NCBI GenBank assembly: GCA_041159745.1 | Contig: JBEAXP010000159.1 | Location: 1-16,743, forward strand | Direction of reading: 5' to 3' | Source of the DNA: Casp-actino8 sp041159745 | GTDB taxonomy: Bacteria > Actinomycetota > Acidimicrobiia > Acidimicrobiales > Ilumatobacteraceae | Length of the DNA stretch: 16,743 nt | Shown here: positions 8,964 through 14,492 of the stretch, one piece after another | How positions within the stretch are numbered: position 1 is the stretch's first letter | How the letters are laid out: every line of letters starts with the position of its first letter | The notes under the pieces: model-generated | What the model was told of the DNA's origin: nothing | Databases searched by the model: none | The model's input: the letters and a program-made list of their open reading frames with translations, nothing else | Made by a program: the position numbers and the translations under genes

Positions 8964-10121
8964 ATGAGAAGGATCAAGGGATGGAAGGCGGCCGCGGCCG
9001 GTCTCGTCGCCCTGTCACTGGTCGCCGCCGCGTGCGGTGGTGACGACGAGGAGTCGAGCAGCTCGGCGGCCCCCGCCGGAGAGTGCGAGACGCCCACTCC
9101 GGTCAAGTTGCAGTTGCAGTGGTTCACGCAGGCTCAGTTCGCCGGCTACTTCGCCGCGATCGATCAGGGCTTCTACGCCGCGCAGTGTCTCGACGTCACC
9201 ATCGTCGAGGGTGGTGTCGACATCGTTCCGCAGCAGCAGCTCGCTGACGGCGCGGTCGACTTCGCTCTGTCGTGGGTGCCCAAGGCTCTCGCCAGCCGCG
9301 AAGCCGGTGCCAACATCGTGAACATCGCCCAGATCTTCCAGCGTTCGGGCACCCTGCAGGTGTCGTTCAAGGACAAGGGCATCACCTCGCCGGCCGACTT
9401 CGCCGGCAAGAAGATCGGTAACTGGGGCTTCGGCAACGAGTTCGAGATCTTCGCCGCGCTCACCAAGGCTGGTCTCGATCCGGCCGCCGACGTCGAGTTG
9501 GTGCAGCAGCAGTTCGACATGGCTGCTCTGCTCGCCGGTGACATCGATGCCGCCGAGGCCATGACGTACAACGAGTACGCCCAGGTCCTCGAGGCCATCA
9601 ACCCCGACACCGGTGCGCTGTACACGCCGGAGGACTTCAACGTCGTTTCGTACGAAGAAGAAGGCGTCGGAATGCTCCAGGACGCCATCTGGGCGTCGGG
9701 CGAGCGTCTCGCCGACGAGGCCTACCGTGCGACGGCTGTGAAGTTCGTGGCCGCGTCGATCCAGGGTTGGGCGTACTGCCGCGACAACGTTCAGGCTTGC
9801 GCCGACATCGTCGTGGGCAAGGGCTCGAAGCTCGGCGCCTCGCACCAGCTGTGGCAGATGAACGAAGTCAACAAGCTCATCTGGCCGTCGAAGGGCGGAG
9901 CCGGAATGATCGACGCAGCCGCGTGGGATCGCACCGCCAAGCTCTCGCAGGAGACCAAGAACCTCGAAGGCTCGACCGTGCTCACCAAGGCTCCTGATGC
10001 CGAGGCGTACACCAACGACATCGTGACCGAGGCCATGGCGATTCTGCAGGGACTCGGCGTCGACGTCATCGGTTCGAGCTACGCGCCGATCACCGTCGAG
10101 TTGAAGGAAGGCGGCGCCTGA
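8964..10121 (+). CDS. Lipoprotein substrate-binding protein of the ABC importer, THI5/NMT1-like
   Basis: The 385-residue protein has a lipoprotein signal (MRRIKGWKAAAAGL..., lipobox LVAAACGG, lipidated Cys24), then an acidic/Ser linker to about 38. The mature part begins with LQLQWFTQAQFAGYF (49-63) and AAIDQGFYAAQCLDVTIVEG, typical of NMT1/THI5-like binding proteins such as ThiY, which bind a hydroxymethylpyrimidine-type or other small N/S compound. The Cys-rich CCCFC motif of the HMP-synthesising THI5 enzymes is not present, so a transport role is preferred. The ATG at 8964 has a strong ribosome site, GGGGAGGAG (8946-8954), in a 55-nt gap, consistent with the excess of binding protein over permease usual in such operons. 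It is the last gene before a strong terminator. The ligand is inferred to be the pathway's pyrimidine or hydantoin substrate. Confidence 0.92.
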   Translation: MRRIKGWKAAAAGLVALSLVAAACGGDDEESSSSAAPAGECETPTPVKLQLQWFTQAQFAGYFAAIDQGFYAAQCLDVTIVEGGVDIVPQQQLADGAVDFALSWVPKALASREAGANIVNIAQIFQRSGTLQVSFKDKGITSPADFAGKKIGNWGFGNEFEIFAALTKAGLDPAADVELVQQQFDMAALLAGDIDAAEAMTYNEYAQVLEAINPDTGALYTPEDFNVVSYEEEGVGMLQDAIWASGERLADEAYRATAVKFVAASIQGWAYCRDNVQACADIVVGKGSKLGASHQLWQMNEVNKLIWPSKGGAGMIDAAAWDRTAKLSQETKNLEGSTVLTKAPDAEAYTNDIVTEAMAILQGLGVDVIGSSYAPITVELKEGGA

Positions 10122-10151
10122 TCCATCAGGCCTCTCCTTCGGAGAATGCAG

Positions 10152-10175
10152 GCGGGCGGGCTTCGGCCCGCCCGC
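10152..10175 (+). terminator. GC-rich hairpin with TTCG loop ending the first operon
   Basis: GCGGGCGGGC (10152-10161) and GCCCGCCCGC (10166-10175) are perfect 10-bp complements around a TTCG tetraloop, about 30 nt after the binding-protein stop. The sequence after it is TTCGCGTTTC, so the U-tract is poor, as is common in high-GC actinobacteria. It very likely ends the operon that begins near 1475. Confidence 0.85.
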
Positions 10176-10204
10176 TTCGCGTTTCCCCCGAGAATCTTGC
10201 ACCA

Positions 10205-11050
10205 GTGCTCTTCGTGCTCCTGTGGAGCACGGGTTTCATCGTGGCGCGTTACGCCACCCGTGACGCGGGTCCGCTCACGTTCATAGCGATCCGCCTGTTC
10301 GTCGCCGCGCTTCTCCTGGTCGTGATGGCATGGCTCACACACGCACCGAAACCAGATCGTACGCAGAGCAAGTGGCTGGTCATTTCAGCTTTCGGAATGC
10401 ACACGATGTACTTGTGTGGCGTCTTCGTTTCGATCGATCTCGGAATGCCGTCCGGAGTGAGTGCTCTCATCGCCGGGCTTCACCCGGTGGCAACTTCGCT
10501 GCTCGCACACCGTTTGTTGCGAGAACACCTGAGGCGGAAGCAATGGGTGGGTGTCGTCATGGGTTTCATCGGGGTCGTTCTCGTCGTCATTGATCGACTC
10601 GCTGCGAAATCGACTGGAATCACCGGTTGGACCCTGCTTGCCGCGGCCGCGAGCGTTGTCGGTATGTCGGGAGGAACCCTGGTTCAAAGACGCTTTTCGC
10701 AAGATGCGCCCTTGTTGTGGGGATCGGTCGTTCAGTACTCGTCATCGGCGTTGACGGTGCTCGTCGGCGCCATCATGATCGAGCACTTCGAAATCGACTT
10801 CACGGCGCAGACGCTCTTCTCTCTGGCGTGGGCAGTCATCGTCCTGTCATTGGCCGCAGTTCTGGTGATGCTGTGGCTGTTGCAGCGGCGCGCCGCGGCC
10901 AATGTGAGCAGTCTGTTCTTCCTGACCCCGGCGTTGAGCACGATCGAGGGAGCGATCTTGTTCGGAGAACGTTTGGGAGCTCTGGCGATCCTGGGTCTCG
11001 TCGGTGGACTGGCGGGAGTCGCCCTGGTCACCCGCGCTTTTGGTGACTGA
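10205..11050 (+). CDS. EamA/DMT-family membrane transporter
   Basis: The 281-residue protein is almost entirely hydrophobic, with about ten predicted membrane helices in two EamA repeats. The first begins at LWSTGFIVARYATRDAGPLTF and the second near WTLLAAAASVVGMSGGTLVQ. The basic charge between helices (HAPKPDRTQSKW, LLREHLRRKQW) fits the family, which exports amino acids, metabolites or drugs. The GTG at 10205 is the best in-frame start found: there is no upstream ATG in frame before the terminator hairpin and the ribosome site is weak. By eye its codon use is less G/C-biased at third positions than that of the operon before it. It is separated from that operon by the terminator and converges with the next gene, so it is probably a single-gene unit. 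The substrate cannot be told. Confidence 0.88.
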   Translation: MLFVLLWSTGFIVARYATRDAGPLTFIAIRLFVAALLLVVMAWLTHAPKPDRTQSKWLVISAFGMHTMYLCGVFVSIDLGMPSGVSALIAGLHPVATSLLAHRLLREHLRRKQWVGVVMGFIGVVLVVIDRLAAKSTGITGWTLLAAAASVVGMSGGTLVQRRFSQDAPLLWGSVVQYSSSALTVLVGAIMIEHFEIDFTAQTLFSLAWAVIVLSLAAVLVMLWLLQRRAAANVSSLFFLTPALSTIEGAILFGERLGALAILGLVGGLAGVALVTRAFGD

Positions 11051-11058
11051 CAGTCACC
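11042..11058. terminator. Hairpin GGTGACT-GAC-AGTCACC between two convergent genes
   Basis: The arms 11042-11048 and 11052-11058 are exact complements with a 3-nt loop; if the innermost pair does not form, it is a 6-bp stem with a 5-nt loop. It overlaps the DMT-gene stop codon and lies about 30 bp from the stop of the oppositely oriented gene, so it could slow transcription from both sides. No T-tract follows on either strand, so it is a weak terminator call. Confidence 0.45.
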
Positions 11059-11086
11059 GTCTGGGCGACCGAGTCCAACAAGATTT

Positions 11087-11458
11087 CTAGGCCAAAGCCG
11101 ACTTCAGCGCGCGTCGGGCCGCGATTCCACTGGGTGCCCCCGTGTACGCACCAATGTGAAGTACCAGGGCGTCGAGCTCTTCCCGGGTGACCCCATTGCG
11201 GATGGCTCCACGCGCATGAAGCTCGAACTCTTCGCCCTTACCGAGAGCCGCGAGGATCGCGAGTGTCACCAGACTGCGCTCACGACGTGACAGACGCGAA
11301 TCGGTCCACTGGCCCCATGCAGTTTCGGTGACGAATCGCTGAAAATCGAGGTTTTCTTTCGACTGATCCACGAAGGCTTTGTCGACGTACTCGGGCCCCA
11401 TCACCTCGCGGCGTACGGCGAGGGCCGCTTCGAATCGATCGCTATTGGAGTTCGACAT
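11087..11458 (-). CDS. 4-carboxymuconolactone decarboxylase (PcaC-like) family protein
   Basis: The 123-residue protein is close to PcaC in length and layout: an N-terminal AALAVRREVMGPEYVDKAF, the core WGQWTDSRLSRRERSLVTLA (48-67) and the C-terminal ELHARGAIRNGVTREELDAL (79-98). PcaC decarboxylates gamma-carboxymuconolactone in the protocatechuate branch of the beta-ketoadipate pathway. His81 matches the conserved His of the family. The C-terminal motif reads LHIGAYTGAPSG where PcaC has a Cys (IYCG-P), so the substrate may differ. There is no CxxC pair, which argues against an AhpD-type peroxidase. It lies 29 nt downstream of the MarR gene on the same strand, probably co-transcribed with it. 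No other protocatechuate gene is in view. Confidence 0.85.
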   Translation of the reverse strand: MSNSNSDRFEAALAVRREVMGPEYVDKAFVDQSKENLDFQRFVTETAWGQWTDSRLSRRERSLVTLAILAALGKGEEFELHARGAIRNGVTREELDALVLHIGAYTGAPSGIAARRALKSALA

Positions 11459-11487
11459 GTGGTCAGACTACGAGCCCGGAAGGTGGA

Positions 11488-11937
11488 TCAGATTTCGGAG
11501 ATCTTTTCGAGAAGACGGACGAGCGTTTCGCGCTCCTGTGGGGTGAGGGGGGCGAGAGTGTCGGCCGAAATCTCCTCGCCTCGCGGAAGGAGACCTTCGA
11601 TCAGCGTGCGGCCCTCGACTGTCAGATCGATGATCGACAGCCGATCGTCGTCCGGAGAAGCGCTCGTGACGACGAGTCCACGTTGCAGTAGCCGATCGAT
11701 GACTCCCGTAATGGTTGCGGAGTCCATGGCGGTTCGACGTCCGAGTTGATTCTGCGAGGTGGGGCCGTCGGTGAACAAGCTGGCCAGTGCGGCGAATTGG
11801 GTCGTCGCGATCCTGACGCCGATCGATTTGGAGAAGATCGACCGATGGCGTTGGTGGGCCTTGCGCAGCAGGAAGCCGATCTGGTTCTCGAGTCGGTAAC
11901 TCGACGTCGACGAGGTGGAGCGCTTCGGGCCGGGCAT
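11488..11937 (-). CDS. MarR-family transcriptional regulator
   Basis: The 149-residue protein has the MarR layout: N-terminal dimerisation helix (about 14-38), winged helix at about 45-105 with recognition helix region SQNQLGRRTAMDSATITGVI (61-80) and wing SPDDDRLSIIDLT (94-106; the DxRxxxxxLT pattern is typical), then C-terminal helices. MarR proteins usually repress neighbouring genes and are released by phenolic or other small ligands. It is first in a two-gene minus-strand unit with the PcaC-like gene and is divergent, by 47 bp, from the isochorismatase-family gene, so either could be its target. No Shine-Dalgarno precedes the ATG. A TACGCT element (11947-11952, minus) lies 9 nt before it, so the mRNA may be leaderless or nearly so. 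Confidence 0.92.
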   Translation of the reverse strand: MPGPKRSTSSTSSYRLENQIGFLLRKAHQRHRSIFSKSIGVRIATTQFAALASLFTDGPTSQNQLGRRTAMDSATITGVIDRLLQRGLVVTSASPDDDRLSIIDLTVEGRTLIEGLLPRGEEISADTLAPLTPQERETLVRLLEKISEI

Positions 11938-11984
11938 GTGGGGTCGAGCGTAGATGACCCGCGGGAACTGCCTAGTCTCCGTCC
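11938..11984. promoter_or_regulatory. 47-bp divergent promoter between the MarR gene and the cysteine-hydrolase gene
   Basis: On the plus strand TAGTCT (11973-11978) fits the TANNNT -10 form and ends 6 nt before the ATG at 11985, so transcription could start at the ATG itself. On the minus strand TACGCT (11952-11947) is 9 nt before the MarR ATG. Neither gene has a ribosome site and neither promoter has a recognisable -35. An 8-bp palindrome, CCCGCGGG, lies at 11958-11965 in the middle and could be part of a regulator site. Confidence 0.4.
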
Positions 11985-12623
11985 ATGGATTCGTTCTCGT
12001 CCCACCGCCATGCCGCCAACTCCGTATCCCTGGTCCCTATCCGGACCGCAGTGCTCGTGGTCGATATGTCGAACGACTTCTGCGTGGATGGTGGCCTGAT
12101 GGTCCTTCCCGGCGCCGAGCGTCTGTATGCGCCTCAACGTGCGGTGATGGAGGCTGCTCGATCGACGGGTGGAGTGGTCGTCTACGTGTGTGACAGTCAC
12201 CGGCACGGGATGCGCCGGGAGCGAGAGTTCGTGAAGCGCACTCCTCACTGTTGGGCTGACACTTGGGGAGCGGCAGTGGTCGACGCCATCGCCCCCCAGC
12301 CGGACGATCACATCGTGCTCAAGCGACGGTACTCGGGTTTCTTCCAGACCGACCTCGACTTGACGTTGAAGGATCTTGAGATCGACACGGTCGTCGTGAT
12401 GGGGGTGGTGACCAACATCTGCGTGCGTTCAACCGTCCATGACGCGTTCTTCCTGGGCTACAGCGTCGTGGTACCAGAGGACTGCGTAGCGGCGACGGGT
12501 CCCCGTGAGCAGGAGTCGTCGCTGTACGACATCGGGACTCACTTCGGGGTGGTGTCGAATTCGGCGGCGATCGTCGCCGCTTTGACGAGTGGCCTGCCGG
12601 TGGCCAACGAGGTCGACGGCTGA
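11985..12623 (+). CDS. Isochorismatase-fold cysteine amidohydrolase (RutB / biuret hydrolase / maleamate amidase-like)
   Basis: The 212-residue protein has the triad of the cysteine hydrolases: Asp27 in VLVVDMSNDF, Lys113 in IVLKRRYSGFF and Cys146 in GVVTNICVRSTVHDAFFLGY, with the usual non-proline peptide region before the Cys. KRRYSGFF and the Cys motif resemble ureidoacrylate hydrolase RutB, biuret hydrolase, N-carbamoylsarcosine amidase and maleamate amidase NicF. All of these release ammonia or a carbamoyl group from a small linear amide. The neighbouring enamidase cluster makes a linear amide from an N-heterocycle plausible as substrate, but the motifs do not choose between these. The ATG at 11985 has no ribosome site and may be read from a leaderless mRNA; the N-terminal 15 or so residues are not family-conserved. 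A separate promoter follows 3' of this gene. Confidence 0.88.
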   Translation: MDSFSSHRHAANSVSLVPIRTAVLVVDMSNDFCVDGGLMVLPGAERLYAPQRAVMEAARSTGGVVVYVCDSHRHGMRREREFVKRTPHCWADTWGAAVVDAIAPQPDDHIVLKRRYSGFFQTDLDLTLKDLEIDTVVVMGVVTNICVRSTVHDAFFLGYSVVVPEDCVAATGPREQESSLYDIGTHFGVVSNSAAIVAALTSGLPVANEVDG

Positions 12624-12626
12624 CAA

Positions 12627-12646
12627 GGTCGGCGGCCTGCCGGACC
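12627..12646 (+). terminator. Imperfect GC-rich hairpin just after the cysteine-hydrolase gene
   Basis: GGTCGGC (12627-12633) pairs with GCCGGACC (12639-12646) with one bulged G around a GGCCT loop, starting 4 nt after the stop codon. No T-tract follows. With a new promoter candidate just downstream, it may separate this gene from the enamidase operon. Confidence 0.4.
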
Positions 12647-12659
12647 GAATTCCGGGCGC

Positions 12660-12697
12660 CAAGTTCACTTGCGGACGAGTGATCTGCTGAGTACTGT
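12660..12697 (+). promoter_or_regulatory. Promoter TTGCGG-N17-TACTGT with an overlapping palindrome
   Basis: TTGCGG (12669-12674), exactly 17 bp, then TACTGT (12692-12697) is a good sigma70-type promoter and predicts a start near 12704, ahead of the GGGGGAGGGG ribosome site at 12709-12718. The palindrome CAAGT-TC-ACTTG (12660-12671) overlaps the first three bases of the -35, a position that would suit a repressor. It would drive the DUF1185-enamidase-dehydrogenase run. Elements are seen in the sequence; activity is inferred. Confidence 0.55.
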
Positions 12698-12720
12698 CCA
12701 AACCGTTAGGGGGAGGGGTT

Positions 12721-13290
12721 ATGGAGATCCGTCAGACGTGTGTCGTCGTCGGTGACCTGCATCGCGAGGCCGGACGGACGGTCGACCCGGCGATTCGTAA
12801 GGTCGTTGCAGCCGCCGTGATCACCAACCCGTTTGCCGGGCGTTTCGTCGAGGATTTGTCCCCGCTCGTTCAGATTGGTGCAGATCTCTCGAAGTTGCTC
12901 TCGGGCCGGGCGGTCGAAGCCCTCGGCGGACCGGCCCACAGTTATGGCAAAGCTGCGGTGGTCGGATTGGCGGGCGAACTCGAGCATGCCGCGGCGATTC
13001 TCCACCCGAATTTCGGCCAGCCGCTGCGCGATGCCGTGGGCGGAGGCAAGTCGATCATTCCGTCGGCCAAGAAGCGTGGCCCGGCTGGCACGTCGATCGA
13101 TGTGCCATTGCATCACAAGGACGCGGCCTTCGTGCGCAGCCACTTCGATGCCGTCGAATTCCGGCTCGTCGATGCGCCATTCGAGGACGAGATTCTCGTC
13201 GCTCTGGCCATCACATCGGGTGGACGTCCGCTCCCGCGAGTGGGGGGACTGCAGGTTCACGAAATCGTCGGAGAGGATGGACTTCGCTGA
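12721..13290 (+). CDS. Amino acid synthesis family protein (DUF1185, PF06684-like), function unknown
   Basis: The 189-residue protein matches, by its conserved core, the AA_synth/DUF1185 family: NPFAGRFVEDLSPLVQIGAD (36-55), GPAHSYGKAAVVG, ELEHAAAILHPNFGQPLRDA (86-105), GGKSIIPSAKKRG and GTSIDVPLHHKDA, ending with ITSGGRPLPRVGGL. From memory, crystal structures of this family show a chorismate-mutase-like trimeric fold and no proven reaction. Full length is within the usual range. The ATG at 12721 has a very strong GGGGGAGGGG site 2 nt upstream. Its stop overlaps the enamidase start by one base (TGATG), so the two proteins are made together and probably work on the same compound. A hydrolase or isomerase/tautomerase role on the ring substrate is conceivable, without direct evidence. 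Confidence 0.85.
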   Translation: MEIRQTCVVVGDLHREAGRTVDPAIRKVVAAAVITNPFAGRFVEDLSPLVQIGADLSKLLSGRAVEALGGPAHSYGKAAVVGLAGELEHAAAILHPNFGQPLRDAVGGGKSIIPSAKKRGPAGTSIDVPLHHKDAAFVRSHFDAVEFRLVDAPFEDEILVALAITSGGRPLPRVGGLQVHEIVGEDGLR

Positions 13291-14486
13291 TGGAAGCCTC
13301 TGCTGGGTCCGCACCCACGGGCAGCACGATTCTTCGAAACATCGGCTCACTCGTTTCGGGTGATCTCGCCATTCCGATTCTCGACGCCGACACCGTTGTG
13401 GTGACCGACGGAGTCATCCGCTTCGTCGGCAAGTCGAACGATGCTCCCGAAGTCGCTGGTGCGTCGGTGATCGACGTCGGCGGTGCCACCGTGATGCCCG
13501 GATATCACGACAATCACGTGCATCCGGTCATCGGGGACTGGACCCCGCGTCAGAAGACGTCCGACTGGATCGATTCATGCCTGCACGGTGGAGTCACCAC
13601 GATGTTGTCGGCCGGCGAGCCTCACATCCCGGGCCGACCCACCGATGCCGCGGGAACGAAGGCCCTCGCAATCCTGGCGCACAAGTCGTTCGCCAATCTC
13701 CGGCCGTCTCGAGTGAAGGTCCATGCAGGTGCGGTGCTGCTCGAGAACGGTCTCACCGAGGATGACTTCGATGATTTGGCGGCAGCTGGCTGTCGACTGG
13801 TCGGCGAGATCGGTATCTCAGGGGTGAAAGATCCTGCCATTGCGGCGCAGATGACCAAGTGGGCCCAGGCGCGCAACATGAAGGTCATGGTGCACACCGG
13901 TGGTGCGTCCATCCCGGGTAGCGGCGTCATCGGCCCCGACTTCGTGGCTGAAGTCCAGCCCGATGTTGCGGGCCACGTGAATGGAGGCCCGACGAGTCTC
14001 AGTGTCGACGACGTTGCGCGAATTCTCGATACGACTCGTGCGCATATCGAATTCGTTCACAACGGCAACATGACGACTCTCGGGAAAATGACGAATCTGG
14101 CTCGTGAGCGCGGCGAGTTGAACCGCGTGGTCGTCGGTACCGATTGTCCCGCCGGCTCGGGTGTGCAGCCGCTCGGAATTCTCCGCGTGATGGCGACCAT
14201 GGCGAGCACCGGCGGTATCGCCCCCGAAGTCGCGGTGGCGGCCGCAACCGGAAACGTGGCCCGACTGCATTCGCTGAATCGCGGAATCATCGCGGTCGGC
14301 ACCGAAGCCGACCTCGTCGTCGTCGATGCTCCGCTCGGATCCCAGGCCAAGGACGCGCTCGGCGCGTTGGCCATCGGCGACACGCCGGCGGTCGCGATCG
14401 CGATGATCGATGGGGCCGTGATGTTCACCAAGAGTCGCAATACGCCGCCGGCAACCCGTTCCATCTCCTACACCGCCTCCCACTAG
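13290..14486 (+). CDS. ena: Enamidase-like amidohydrolase
   Basis: The 398-residue amidohydrolase resembles, along its length, enamidase of Eubacterium barkeri, which opens 6-oxo-1,4,5,6-tetrahydronicotinate to 2-formylglutarate and ammonia during nicotinate fermentation. Shared stretches, recalled from memory, include ILRNIGSLVSGD (14-25), RQKTSDWI, LHGGVTTMLSAGEPHIPGRP (98-117), DAAGTKALAI, VKVHAGAVLLENGLTEDDF, HVNGGPTSLSV and the C-terminal TKSRNTPPA (380-388). Metal-site residues are present: His76 and His78 (HDNHVHP), Glu173 (VGEIG), His202 (MVHTGG), His229 (GHVNGG) and Asp285 (GTDCPAG). Glu in place of a carbamylated Lys agrees with enamidase. It is translationally coupled to the DUF1185 gene, and the dehydrogenase gene starts 6 nt after its stop. 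Other amidohydrolases acting on lactams or enamides remain possible. Cytoplasmic. Confidence 0.85.
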   Translation: MEASAGSAPTGSTILRNIGSLVSGDLAIPILDADTVVVTDGVIRFVGKSNDAPEVAGASVIDVGGATVMPGYHDNHVHPVIGDWTPRQKTSDWIDSCLHGGVTTMLSAGEPHIPGRPTDAAGTKALAILAHKSFANLRPSRVKVHAGAVLLENGLTEDDFDDLAAAGCRLVGEIGISGVKDPAIAAQMTKWAQARNMKVMVHTGGASIPGSGVIGPDFVAEVQPDVAGHVNGGPTSLSVDDVARILDTTRAHIEFVHNGNMTTLGKMTNLARERGELNRVVVGTDCPAGSGVQPLGILRVMATMASTGGIAPEVAVAAATGNVARLHSLNRGIIAVGTEADLVVVDAPLGSQAKDALGALAIGDTPAVAIAMIDGAVMFTKSRNTPPATRSISYTASH

Positions 14487-14492
14487 GAATCC

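Noticed and set aside
10141..10190. The GC-rich inverted repeat considered as part of a mobile-element end or CRISPR-like repeat.
   Set aside because: It is a single hairpin with a TTCG loop right after an operon. There is no second copy, target duplication or transposase in the window.
9015..10202. Minus-strand open frame (395 codons) opposite the THI5-like binding protein.
   Set aside because: Shadow of the plus-strand coding bias; no domain and no ribosome site. It also runs through the terminator hairpin.
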